A DNA stretch of 64,000 nt from Mycolicibacterium senegalense (GTDB lineage Bacteria > Actinomycetota > Actinomycetes > Mycobacteriales > Mycobacteriaceae), in NCBI RefSeq assembly GCF_019645875.1, contig NZ_CP081000.1, forward strand, positions 5,640,417 through 5,704,416, in the 5' to 3' direction. The notes beneath the pieces are model-generated. The model ran no database searches and had not been told where the DNA came from. It saw nothing but the letters and a program-made list of their open reading frames with translations. Shown one piece after another: positions 9,462 through 17,722 of this stretch (position 1 is the stretch's first letter; every line of letters starts with the position of its first letter). Position numbers and translations under genes: made by a program.

Positions 9462-10765
9462 GCGGTTTCTCCCACGAGGACGGGTTGCCCGGCCCGCACC
9501 GGCAGGTACGCCAGCGCGGTGAACGCGAGGCCACCGACCACCATGGCCACCACCGCGTCGGACAGCTGCGGCGCGTAGAAGTGGGTCAGCAACGCTCCCC
9601 CGGCTCCGATCGCCCACGCGGCAAACGGTTTCCAGGCCAGTGCCGCAGTCGCCCGGCGGCGGGCGAACACCAGCTGATCGAGGATGAGCACGATGCCGAT
9701 CGGGGGGACCAGCACGCCGAGGATGTTCAGCCAGGTCGCGAAGTACGACCAGATACCGGCGACGGCGGCGACGGTGCCGACGACACCGAGCACGATCGTC
9801 AACTGACGCATGGTCTTTCCGGTGATGTTGCCGAACCCGACGGCCCCGTTGTAGAGGCAGTGCGCACACACGCTGCCCAGGTTGACGAAGACGAACACGA
9901 TCGCCAACGGCACGAGCACGCCCCCGGCGCTGACCAGGACATGCAGGAAGTCGCCGCCGGCGGTGCCCGGTGCGGCGGCCCCACCCAGCGCCACCACGAG
10001 CGCACCGGCCAGCTGAGCGATGAGATAGGCGACCGGGAACGCGGCGAAGGCCGCCAACGCACCTTCTCTACCGTTGCGGGCCCACCGGGTGAAATCGGCT
10101 GTCATGGTGCCGGAGTCGGCGAAGCAGGCGAACACCATGGTCACGGCGACACCGAAGCTGAACGCACTCGCCCCGGCCCCGCCGCCATAGCTCAGCGCCG
10201 ATCCGATTCCGCCGTTGCCGGCGGCCAGCACCACGGCAACCACGCCGAGCGGAATGAACAGCACCGAGGCCACCACCCCGATCCACGAGATAGCCCGGAT
10301 CCCGACGAAGGTCAGCGCCACGAACAGCACCCCGGCCAGCAGGGTGATCCACGGCGCGCTCCAGCCCATGGACAGGTTGAGGGTCGAACCCACCATTCCG
10401 GTCTGGAAGGCGAACCAGCCGATCACCAGCGCCGACAGGAATGCCGAAACTATGCGGAAGCCCTTGGTGCCGAAGGTGTCCGCCGCGGTGAGCGCGAAGT
10501 TCTTTCCGGAGCGCCCGGCCAGGTAGCTCAGCGTGCCCACGTAGCCCATCAGGATGAGGTCGCCGACGAGGATGGCGGCCATGCCGCTGGCGAAGCCGAG
10601 GTTGTAGACAACGATGCCGGCGAACACCGCCGAGGTCATGATCATCGGGAACCCGACCCACACTGCCGACACCGAGAAAAGTGACTTGCGGGCAGATACG
10701 GGGACCGGTTCGTTCTCGTACTCCTCACCAAGCGTCGAATGTCGTTCGGCGTGCGCTGTATCCAT
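9458..10765 (-). CDS. NCS1-family permease (cytosine/allantoin/hydantoin type)
   Basis: The 435-aa protein is hydrophobic throughout, with about twelve predicted membrane helices. It has the NCS1 features of a soluble N-terminus leading into a helix, a Gly/Ala-rich helix 1 and the FACFADSGTMTADFTRWARN loop that resembles CodB-type transporters. NCS1 proteins carry nucleobases, allantoin, hydantoins and related compounds with H+ or Na+. Being first in an operon with a biuret-hydrolase-like enzyme, it may import biuret or a similar ureide. ATG at 10765 (MDTAHAERHS) was chosen; an upstream in-frame start at 10819 would place the operator inside the coding region. Confidence 0.88.
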   Translation of the reverse strand: MDTAHAERHSTLGEEYENEPVPVSARKSLFSVSAVWVGFPMIMTSAVFAGIVVYNLGFASGMAAILVGDLILMGYVGTLSYLAGRSGKNFALTAADTFGTKGFRIVSAFLSALVIGWFAFQTGMVGSTLNLSMGWSAPWITLLAGVLFVALTFVGIRAISWIGVVASVLFIPLGVVAVVLAAGNGGIGSALSYGGGAGASAFSFGVAVTMVFACFADSGTMTADFTRWARNGREGALAAFAAFPVAYLIAQLAGALVVALGGAAAPGTAGGDFLHVLVSAGGVLVPLAIVFVFVNLGSVCAHCLYNGAVGFGNITGKTMRQLTIVLGVVGTVAAVAGIWSYFATWLNILGVLVPPIGIVLILDQLVFARRRATAALAWKPFAAWAIGAGGALLTHFYAPQLSDAVVAMVVGGLAFTALAYLPVRAGQPVLVGETA

Positions 10766-10769
10766 GGCT

Positions 10770-10787
10770 GTATACGGTGCGGTATAC
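10770..10787 (-). promoter_or_regulatory. Tandem GTATAC sites, candidate GntR operator
   Basis: The sequence GTATAC-N6-GTATAC lies 5 nt upstream of the permease ATG. Each half is self-complementary and fits the GT-N(2-3)-AC core bound by many FCD-type GntR regulators. The position suggests the downstream gntR product represses its own operon. Inference from motif and position. Confidence 0.5.
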
Positions 10788-10853
10788 GGATTTCCCTGGC
10801 GTTTCAGCACATAAAGCACCGGTTACGAGATCCTCACCGCCCGCCTGGCGACG

Positions 10854-10897
10854 TTAACGACACCGCAACACAGCGCGTCGGTCTACGTAACAGAAAC
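10854..10897 (+). promoter_or_regulatory. Possible GlnR boxes upstream of amt
   Basis: Two degenerate copies of the actinobacterial GlnR pattern (GTnAC-N6-GAAAC) occur: TTAAC-N6-GCAAC (10854-10869) and TCTAC-N6-GAAAC (10882-10897), 28 bp apart. GlnR control of the amt gene at this locus is known in M. smegmatis, which makes the assignment plausible. The boxes have several mismatches, so the exact site is uncertain. Confidence 0.35.
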
Positions 10898-10951
10898 ATC
10901 ATCTACTGCCGGTGATCGGCCCGTCCGGGCCGCCACCCCCAGGAGATGTTG

Positions 10952-12205
10952 ATGGATACAGGAACCACGGCATTCATGCTGTGTTGCATCATCGGCCTCA
11001 CGCTGATGATCCCGGGTCTTGCCCTGTTCTACGGCGGCATGGTCTCGGTCAAGAGCTCGACCAACATGATGATGATGACGTTCGGCGCGGTCGCCCTGGT
11101 GGGCGTGCTGTGGGTGCTGTTCGGATTCTCGATGGTCTTCGGGACGTCATATGGCGGATTCGTCGGCAGCTTCACCGAATTCGCCGGCATGAAAGACCTC
11201 ATGGAACCGATGACCACGGTCGCCGGCCTTCCGGTCAGCCTGTTCTCCATCTTCCAGGCCCTGTTCGCGGCCATCACCGTGGCACTGATCTCGGGCGCGG
11301 TCGCCGACCGGATGAAGTTCGGCGCATGGATGATCTTCGCCGCGGCCTGGGCCGTACTGGTGTACTTCCCGGTCGCGCACTGGGTGTTCGCCTTCGACGG
11401 TGTCGTCACCGAGAACTCGGTCGGCGGCTGGATCGCCAACAAGCTGCACGCCATCGACTTCGCCGGCGGCACCGCCGTGCACATCAACGCCGGGGCGGCC
11501 GCCCTGGCCGTGGCGATCGTGCTCGGCAAGTCGGCCATGTTCGGCCAGTTGCGCAAACCGCACAATGTGCCGCTGACCCTGCTCGGCGCGGGCATGCTGT
11601 GGGCCGGCTGGTACGCCTTCAACGGCGGATCCGCCCTGGCCGCAGGCAATTCGGCCGCCATCGTCATGGTGACCACCTTCGTCGCCACCTGCGCGGCCAC
11701 CCTGGCCTGGATCGGCGTGGAGAAGCTCAAGGACGGCCACGTCACCGGCGTGGGCGCCGCCTCCGGCGCGATCACCGGCCTGGTGGCCATCACCCCCGCC
11801 TGCGGTGCGGTCACCCCGATCGGCGCGATCTTCGTCGGCGCCATCGCCGGGGCGATCTGCGTCTACGCCGTCGGGTTCAAGGAGAAGCTGGGCTATGACG
11901 ACTCGCTCGATGTGGTCGGAGTGCACCTGGTCGGCGGCGTCGTCGGCACGCTGCTGATCGGCTTCTTCGCCAGCGAGGGCATGCCGAACGCCACCAACGG
12001 ACTGTTCTACGGCGGCGGCGTCGACCAGCTGTGGAAGCAGGCGATCGCGGCCGGTGCGGTGATGGCCTATTCGTTCGCGGTCGCGTTCGCCATCGCGTTC
12101 GTGCTCAAGAAGACCATCGGAATCCGCATCTCGTCCGAGGAAGAGGAGAAGGGTATCGACACCACGTTCCACCGGGATTCGGCCTACGAGCTCGAATTCG
12201 CCTGA
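10952..12205 (+). CDS. amt: Ammonium transporter
   Basis: The 417-aa membrane protein has about eleven helices and clear Amt/AmtB/Mep motifs: LALFYGGMVSVKSSTNMM near the N-terminus, the pore His segment FAGGTAVHINAGAAAL, the DDSLDVVGVHLVGG segment with the second pore His, and an acidic soluble C-terminus where a PII protein would dock. It conducts ammonium/ammonia into the cell. ATG at 10952 is preceded by AGGAG at 10941-10945 with ideal spacing; the ATG at 10946 overlaps that site and is rejected. It leads the glutamine synthetase-like/glutamate synthase-like island. Confidence 0.95.
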   Translation: MDTGTTAFMLCCIIGLTLMIPGLALFYGGMVSVKSSTNMMMMTFGAVALVGVLWVLFGFSMVFGTSYGGFVGSFTEFAGMKDLMEPMTTVAGLPVSLFSIFQALFAAITVALISGAVADRMKFGAWMIFAAAWAVLVYFPVAHWVFAFDGVVTENSVGGWIANKLHAIDFAGGTAVHINAGAAALAVAIVLGKSAMFGQLRKPHNVPLTLLGAGMLWAGWYAFNGGSALAAGNSAAIVMVTTFVATCAATLAWIGVEKLKDGHVTGVGAASGAITGLVAITPACGAVTPIGAIFVGAIAGAICVYAVGFKEKLGYDDSLDVVGVHLVGGVVGTLLIGFFASEGMPNATNGLFYGGGVDQLWKQAIAAGAVMAYSFAVAFAIAFVLKKTIGIRISSEEEEKGIDTTFHRDSAYELEFA

Positions 12206-12219
12206 TCCGAACCATGATT

Positions 12220-12271
12220 CCCCGGCCCGGCTGCCGTGGGCCGCTCTCACGGCAGCCGGTGACCGGGGTTT
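12220..12271 (+). terminator. Strong terminator after amt
   Basis: A 12-bp perfect stem (12227-12238 with 12248-12259) sits inside an outer 6-bp stem (12220-12225 with 12263-12268), followed by TTTACT. It lies 15 nt past the amt stop and should uncouple amt from the next gene. Confidence 0.8.
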
Positions 12272-12293
12272 ACTCGACTTGCCGAAGTTTCCT

Positions 12294-12306
12294 ACCGTGA
12301 TACGGT
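12294..12306 (+). promoter_or_regulatory. Inverted repeat upstream of the type III ligase gene
   Basis: ACCGT-GAT-ACGGT forms a perfect dyad 33 nt before the ATG, between the amt terminator and the start. It may be the operator of the XRE-cupin regulator encoded at the end of the cluster. Only symmetry and position support this. Confidence 0.35.
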
Positions 12307-12338
12307 GATTCTCACCAAGAGACGAAAGTGCTGGTGCT

Positions 12339-13643
12339 ATGCCCTCCGATCTCGCCACCCTCGCCGAACAATCCGGCACCAAGTTCATCCTCGCGCTGTT
12401 CGTAGACCTGCGCGGAAAGCCCTGCGCCAAGCTGGTTCCCGTCGAATCGGTCGAGCTGCTGGCCACCGAGGGCGTCGGCTTCGCCGGCTATGCCGTCGGC
12501 GCCATGGGCCAGGAACCCAAGGACCCCGACTTGATCGCCATCCCCGATCCCGACTCGTTCACCCCGATCCCGTTCATCAAAGAAGGCCTGGCGCTGGTGC
12601 ACTGCGACCCCCACGTCGGGGACGCCCCGTGGCCCTACGCACCTCGGGTGATCCTCAAGGGCCTGATCCAGCGCGCCGCCGACGCCGGATTCGAGCCCTG
12701 GGTGGGCGCCGAGGTCGAGTATTTCCTGTTGCGCCGCACCGCCGATGGTGCCCTTGCCACGGCCGATGCCGCCGACACCGCCGCCCAGCCCTGTTACGAC
12801 GCACGTGGCGTCACCCGCATGTACGAGCACCTCACCGCGATCTCGACTGCGATGAACACCCTCGGCTGGTCCAACTACGCCAACGACCATGAGGACGGCA
12901 ACGGCCAGTTCGAGCAGAACTTCGAGTTCTCCGACGCACTGACGACTGCCGACCGGGTGATCACCCTGCGCTACCTGCTGTCGATGATCGCCGCCGAGCG
13001 CGACATGGTGGCCACCTTCATGCCCAAGCCGTTCAGCGACCGCACCGGCAGCGGCCTGCATCTGCACCTGTCGCTCACCAGTGGTGGGACCCCGGTTTTC
13101 CCCGGCGACAGCGACGAACGAGGCCTCGGCCTGTCCGAGACGGCATACGCGTTCATCGGCGGCATCCTCGACCACGCCTGCGCGCTGCAGTCCGTCGTGG
13201 CCCCAACCGTCAACTCCTACAAGCGAACCGGAGCCACCTCGACCGCATCCGGCGCGTCGTGGGCCCCGCGCAAGCCCAGCTACGGCGGCAACGACCGCAC
13301 CCACTACATCCGGGTGCCCGACAGTCAGCGCATCGAGTTGCGCGGCGGCGACGGCTCGGCCAATCCGTATCTCGCGATCGCGGCGGCGCTGGGCGCCGGG
13401 CTCGACGGCGTCAAACGCAGCCTGGACCCCGGTGCGGTGGGCGCCCAGGGACCGGCGGCCCTGCCGCCCACCCTGCTGCACGCCGTCGAGTCACTGGAAA
13501 CCGACCCGATCGTCACCGGCGTGCTCGACGTCGCCGGCGACGGCGTCGCCTCCTACTTCGCCAACGTCAAACGCGAGGAGTTCTTCGCCTACCACGGCAC
13601 CGTCACGCCGTGGGAAGTCGACCAATACCTCACTGCTTTCTAG
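12339..13643 (+). CDS. glnT: Type III glutamine synthetase-like ligase (GlnT/gamma-glutamylamide synthetase)
   Basis: The 434-aa protein belongs to the glutamine synthetase superfamily: an N-terminal beta-grasp region (ALFVDLRGKPCAKLV), VGAEVEYFLL as first metal site, NDHEDGNGQFEQNF, GSGLHLHLSL, and RTHYIRVP with RIELRGGDGSANPYLA for ATP and glutamate binding. It matches the type III glutamate--ammonia ligase subgroup, in which gamma-glutamylmethylamide synthetases also fall. With the three glutamate synthase-like genes that follow, it may load ammonia or an alkylamine on glutamate. Sequence alone cannot choose ammonia over methylamine. Confidence 0.88.
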   Translation: MPSDLATLAEQSGTKFILALFVDLRGKPCAKLVPVESVELLATEGVGFAGYAVGAMGQEPKDPDLIAIPDPDSFTPIPFIKEGLALVHCDPHVGDAPWPYAPRVILKGLIQRAADAGFEPWVGAEVEYFLLRRTADGALATADAADTAAQPCYDARGVTRMYEHLTAISTAMNTLGWSNYANDHEDGNGQFEQNFEFSDALTTADRVITLRYLLSMIAAERDMVATFMPKPFSDRTGSGLHLHLSLTSGGTPVFPGDSDERGLGLSETAYAFIGGILDHACALQSVVAPTVNSYKRTGATSTASGASWAPRKPSYGGNDRTHYIRVPDSQRIELRGGDGSANPYLAIAAALGAGLDGVKRSLDPGAVGAQGPAALPPTLLHAVESLETDPIVTGVLDVAGDGVASYFANVKREEFFAYHGTVTPWEVDQYLTAF

Positions 13644-13657
13644 AAGGGAGACAACAT

Positions 13658-14527
13658 ATGTGCGGGATCGTGGGGCTACACCTGCGCACACCGGAGCTGT
13701 ATCCGCGGCTGGGCGAACTGCTGGCCGCCATGCTGGGCGAGATGTCCGACCGCGGCGCCGATTCGGCCGGTATCGCGGTCTACGGCGACCCTGAGTGGTC
13801 GCCGTACGGTCAGGGCTGCGTCTCGGTCACCGATATTGCCGGCAAGCCCGATCTGGGACCGGATGTCGATGTGGTGCAGGTGGATTCGACCTACCTGCTG
13901 TCGGCGGACATGGATTCCGAGGAGCTACTCGGCCTAGTACGCGCCGCCTACCCAACGGCACTGATCTCCGGGTTCGGTCCCGATCTAGCGGTACTGAAAG
14001 GGGTCGGTCATCCCCGTGCCCTGACCGAGGCCTGGGGCCTGACCAAGGCTCAGGGCTGGCAGGGTGTCGGGCACACGCGGATGGCGACCGAATCGGCCGT
14101 GACCCCGTCGGGCTGCCACCCCTACACCGTCGGTCCCGGTCAGTGCCTGGTACACAACGGATCTTTCGCCAACCACGCCACCATCCGCCGCGAGCTGCGC
14201 CGGGCCGGGGTGGCGTTCGACAGCGAGAACGACACCGAGGTGGGCGCCCGGTTCGTGGCCGAGCAGCTGGCCGCCGGGCGAGACGTGGCCACCGCATTGA
14301 AGGAACTGTGCGCCACTTTCGACGGCTTCTACACCCTGCTGGTCTCCGACCACGACTCGTTCGCGGTGGTGCGCGACGCCATCGCGTGCAAGCCCGCGGT
14401 GATCGCCGAAACCGCCGACTGGGTGGCGATGGCCAGCGAGTACCGGGCGCTGGCCGGGCTGCCCGGCGTCGAGCAGGCACGTATTTGGGAACCGGAACCG
14501 GAGGTGGTCTACGCATGGGCACGTTGA
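13658..14527 (+). CDS. glxB: Class II glutamine amidotransferase (GlxB/MgsA-like)
   Basis: The 289-aa protein begins MCGIVGLH, so Cys2 becomes the N-terminal nucleophile after Met removal. It also has DRGADSAGIAVYG, GHTRMATES and VHNGSFANH, all class II amidotransferase signatures. It should cleave a gamma-glutamyl amide and pass the released amine to the synthase partner. In GltB this domain is fused to the synthase; here it is a separate gene, as in glxBCD of rhizobia and mgsABC of N-methylglutamate synthase. It starts 14 nt after glnT with GGGAG upstream and overlaps the next gene by 13 nt. Confidence 0.88.
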   Translation: MCGIVGLHLRTPELYPRLGELLAAMLGEMSDRGADSAGIAVYGDPEWSPYGQGCVSVTDIAGKPDLGPDVDVVQVDSTYLLSADMDSEELLGLVRAAYPTALISGFGPDLAVLKGVGHPRALTEAWGLTKAQGWQGVGHTRMATESAVTPSGCHPYTVGPGQCLVHNGSFANHATIRRELRRAGVAFDSENDTEVGARFVAEQLAAGRDVATALKELCATFDGFYTLLVSDHDSFAVVRDAIACKPAVIAETADWVAMASEYRALAGLPGVEQARIWEPEPEVVYAWAR

Positions 14528-15237
14528 TACGGCGGGCAGGAGCGCAGCGACCGGGGAATCTGTCGCGGTTCGACCTGCGCACAACGCCACTGCGTGAGGT
14601 CAACGCCGCGCTGCATCAGCCGGAGATCGACGGCGACTATGTCATCGCCCATCCCGACGGCGCGCACAACGTCGCCGTCGGCCTCAACGCCCCGGTGCGG
14701 GTGACCGTCGAAGGTCACGTCGGCTACTACGCCGCCGGGATGAACCAGCTCGCCGAGGTCACCATCGACGGCAACGCCGGGACCGGGGTGGCCGAGAACA
14801 TGATGAGCGGCACGGTGCGGGTCACCGGCAACGCCTCGCAATCGGCAGGGGCCACCGCACACGGCGGGCTGCTGGTCGTCGAAGGGGACGCCGCGGCACG
14901 CTGCGGCATCTCGATGAAGGGGGTGGACATCGTGGTGGGCGGCAACATCGGCCACATGAGCGCGTTCATGGCCCAGGCCGGGCGACTCGTGGTGCGCGGC
15001 GACGCCGGGGAGGCGCTGGGCGACTCGATCTACGAGGCCCGCATCTACGTGCGGGGCGAGGTGGCCTCGCTGGGAGCCGACTGCATCGCCAAGCCGATGC
15101 GGCCCGAGCACCATGCCGAGCTCGCGGAGTTGTTGGCCGCCAGTGGCTTCAGCGACGACGACACCGCCGCCTACACCCGCTACGGCTCGGCCCGAAACCT
15201 CTACCACTTCCACGTCGACAATGCGAGTGAGTACTGA
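14515..15237 (+). CDS. glxC: GXGXG-domain subunit of glutamate synthase-like complex (GlxC/MgsB)
   Basis: This 240-aa protein consists of the right-handed beta-helix found at the C-terminus of GltB. Gly-rich turns repeat at regular intervals (GHVGYYAAG, GNAGTGVAENMMSG, GNIGHMSAF, GDAGEALGDSIYEA), and HGGLLVVEGDAAARCGISMKG gives the characteristic GXGXG-type loop. It has no active site of its own but scaffolds the amidotransferase and FMN subunits. The start overlaps the upstream gene by 13 nt and the stop shares one nucleotide with the next start, so the three subunits are translationally coupled. Confidence 0.88.
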   Translation: MGTLIRRAGAQRPGNLSRFDLRTTPLREVNAALHQPEIDGDYVIAHPDGAHNVAVGLNAPVRVTVEGHVGYYAAGMNQLAEVTIDGNAGTGVAENMMSGTVRVTGNASQSAGATAHGGLLVVEGDAAARCGISMKGVDIVVGGNIGHMSAFMAQAGRLVVRGDAGEALGDSIYEARIYVRGEVASLGADCIAKPMRPEHHAELAELLAASGFSDDDTAAYTRYGSARNLYHFHVDNASEY

Positions 15238-16529
15238 TGCGCGAATCCGCCACCTTCGATCGCTCCACGATCGCCGACATCCAGAGGGCCGCTGAAACCG
15301 GCGTTTACGACATCCGCGGCTGGGGCGCCAAGCGCCGCCTGCCGCACTTCGACGACCTGCTGTTCCTGGGCGCGTCGATGTCGCGCTACCCGCTGGAGGG
15401 TTACCGGGAACGCTGCGGCACCGACGTGGTGCTCGGTGACCGGCACGCCAAACACCCGCTCCACCTGGATATCCCGGTCACCATCGCCGGCATGAGCTTC
15501 GGTGCGCTGTCCGGGCCGGCCAAGGAGGCCCTGGGCCGCGGGGCCAGTGAGGCGGGCACCTCGACCACCACCGGTGACGGCGGCATGACACCCGAGGAAC
15601 GCGGCCAGAGCAAGCACCTGGTGTACCAGTACCTGCCGTCGCGCTACGGGATGAATCCCGACGACCTGCGCAAGGCCGACGCCATCGAGGTGGTGCTCGG
15701 CCAGGGCGCGAAGCCGGGAGGCGGTGGAATGCTGTTGGGCCAGAAGATCTCTCCGCGGGTGGCGCAGATGCGCACGCTGCCCGAGGGGATCGACCAGCGC
15801 AGCGCCTGCCGGCACCCGGATTGGACGGGCCCCGACGACCTGACCATCAAGATCAACGAACTGCGGGAGATCACCGACTGGGAGAAGCCGATCTACGTCA
15901 AGGTCGGCGCCACCCGCACGTACTACGACGTGAAGCTGGCCGTGCACGCCGGCGCTGACGTAGTAGTGGTCGACGGGATGCAGGGCGGTACGGCCGCCAC
16001 CCAGGAGGTGTTCATCGAACACGTCGGCATCCCCACCCTGGCCGCGGTGCCGCAGGCCGTGCAGGCTCTCCAAGAGCTCGGGGTGCACCGGAAGGTGCAG
16101 CTGATCGTGTCCGGCGGCATCCGTACCGGAGCCGACGTGGCCAAGGCCCTGGCCCTGGGCGCCGACGCCGTCGCGATCGGCACCGCCGCCCTGATCGCGC
16201 TGGGCGACAACCATCCTCGCTACGCCGCAGAGTACGAGAAGCTCGGCAGCGCCGCCGGTTTCTACGACGACTTCCAGGACGGGCGCGATCCGGCAGGCAT
16301 CACCACGCAGGACCCCGAACTGGCGGCGCGGTTCGATCCGATGGAAGGTGGGCGGCGGCTGGCGAATTACCTGCGGGTGCTGACCATGGAGGCCCAAACC
16401 ATCGCGCGGGCCTGCGGCAAGGCACACGTATGCCACCTTGAGCCCGAGGACCTGGTCGCGGTCACCATCGAAGCCGCGGCGATGGCCCGGGTTCCGCTGG
16501 CCGGCACGAACTGGATCCCAGGCCTATGA
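15237..16529 (+). CDS. glxD: FMN-binding glutamate synthase-family subunit (GlxD/MgsC)
   Basis: The 430-aa protein is the TIM-barrel synthase domain of glutamate synthase. Visible motifs are MSFGALSGPAKEALGRGA, TTTGDGGMTPEE, GQGAKPGGGGMLLG, YVKVGATRTYYDV, VVVDGMQGGTAATQE and VSGGIRTGADVAKALALGADAVAIGTAAL, the last two forming the FMN phosphate site. It would combine an amine with a 2-oxo acid, probably 2-oxoglutarate. The small NAD(P)H subunit GltD is missing here, so the electron donor is unknown (perhaps ferredoxin). Its stop overlaps the next start (ATGA). Confidence 0.9.
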   Translation: MRESATFDRSTIADIQRAAETGVYDIRGWGAKRRLPHFDDLLFLGASMSRYPLEGYRERCGTDVVLGDRHAKHPLHLDIPVTIAGMSFGALSGPAKEALGRGASEAGTSTTTGDGGMTPEERGQSKHLVYQYLPSRYGMNPDDLRKADAIEVVLGQGAKPGGGGMLLGQKISPRVAQMRTLPEGIDQRSACRHPDWTGPDDLTIKINELREITDWEKPIYVKVGATRTYYDVKLAVHAGADVVVVDGMQGGTAATQEVFIEHVGIPTLAAVPQAVQALQELGVHRKVQLIVSGGIRTGADVAKALALGADAVAIGTAALIALGDNHPRYAAEYEKLGSAAGFYDDFQDGRDPAGITTQDPELAARFDPMEGGRRLANYLRVLTMEAQTIARACGKAHVCHLEPEDLVAVTIEAAAMARVPLAGTNWIPGL

Positions 16530-17710
16530 GCACGGCAGACGTGGTCATCGTCGGCGGAGGGCTGGAAGGCGTCGCGGCGGCGTGGGCGTTGAGCCAGCGC
16601 GGGGTCACCGATGTGACTGTGCTGGAACGCAACACCGTCGGCGCCGGGATGACCGGGAAATCCAGCGGGATCGTGCGCTGCCACTACGGGGTCAGCTCGC
16701 TGGCCGCCATGGCGACGGTCGGCCTCGAGGTCTTCGAGAACGCCCAGCAGATCTTCGGCGACGACATCGGGTTCCGGCAGACCGGCTATGTCGTCGGCGT
16801 CGGAGAACCCAACGTCGAGAACCTCCGCAAGAGCCTGGCCGCCCAACGCGAGGTCGGGGTGCAGACCGAGGAGATCGACGCTTCCGAGGTGGCCAAGCTC
16901 TGGCCATGGGCCGACCTGGAACCGTTCGCGGCGTTCGGCTGGGAGGCCCGCGGCGGGTACGGCGACGCCTACCAGACCGCTCAGGCCTTCGCGCTCTCGG
17001 CCAGGGCCGCCGGGGTCCGAATCATGCAGGGCGCCAACGTGACCGGGCTGAAGCTCGACCGAGGCCGGGTGACCGGCGCCGAACTGGCCGACGGCACAAG
17101 GATTTCAGCGGGCGCCGTCGTCGTCGCCACCGGGGTGTGGACCAGGCCTTTCCTGCTGTCCTACGGCGTCGACGTACCCATCCGGGTGCACCGGGAACAG
17201 ATCGTGACGATCAAGCCCGGCGTGGAGACCGGCCCCGTGCCGGTGTTCTCGGACCTGGTCTCGCTGCAGTACATCCGGCCCGAGCTGAGCGGCGAGCTAC
17301 TGTTCGGAAACTCCGACCTGGCCGAGTTGGAACCCGCCGACCCGGACGGCTACCTGAACCGGGCCACCGACGACTTCATCGACCTGACCGTCGACAAGGT
17401 CGGCACCCGATTCCCCGGCTTCCCCGACGCGGCGATCAGCGGCAGCTACGCCGGCTGTTACGACGTCACCCCGGACTGGAACCCCGTCATCTCCACCACC
17501 GGCATCGACGGCCTACTGGTGGCGGCCGGCTTCAGCGGGCACGGGTTCAAGATCGCCCCGGCGGTCGGCAGGCTGGTCGCCGATCTGGTGACCGAGGGAT
17601 ACAGCCGCGACCCGCGGATACCCGAGACGGATTTCCGCCTCGCCCGGTTCGCAGAGGACAATTTGCTCACCAGCCGGTATCCGTACGTCGGTGCCGGGGA
17701 GATGCGATAG
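16526..17710 (+). CDS. FAD-dependent amine oxidase, sarcosine oxidase beta-like (DAO family)
   Basis: The 394-aa protein begins with an FAD dinucleotide-binding motif (VVIVGGGLEGVAAAWALSQRG) and a second FAD segment with GMTGKSSGIVRCHYG, which has the family His region. The C-terminus has GCYDVTPDWNPVI and AAGFSGHGFKIAPAVGRLVADL, typical of sarcosine or N-methylglutamate oxidoreductases. It would oxidise a secondary amine or N-methyl amino acid. In the N-methylglutamate pathway such a subunit works with MgdBCD partners, which are absent here. The start overlaps glxD by 4 nt. Confidence 0.87.
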   Translation: MSTADVVIVGGGLEGVAAAWALSQRGVTDVTVLERNTVGAGMTGKSSGIVRCHYGVSSLAAMATVGLEVFENAQQIFGDDIGFRQTGYVVGVGEPNVENLRKSLAAQREVGVQTEEIDASEVAKLWPWADLEPFAAFGWEARGGYGDAYQTAQAFALSARAAGVRIMQGANVTGLKLDRGRVTGAELADGTRISAGAVVVATGVWTRPFLLSYGVDVPIRVHREQIVTIKPGVETGPVPVFSDLVSLQYIRPELSGELLFGNSDLAELEPADPDGYLNRATDDFIDLTVDKVGTRFPGFPDAAISGSYAGCYDVTPDWNPVISTTGIDGLLVAAGFSGHGFKIAPAVGRLVADLVTEGYSRDPRIPETDFRLARFAEDNLLTSRYPYVGAGEMR

Positions 17711-17722
17711 ATCAGGAGTGTC

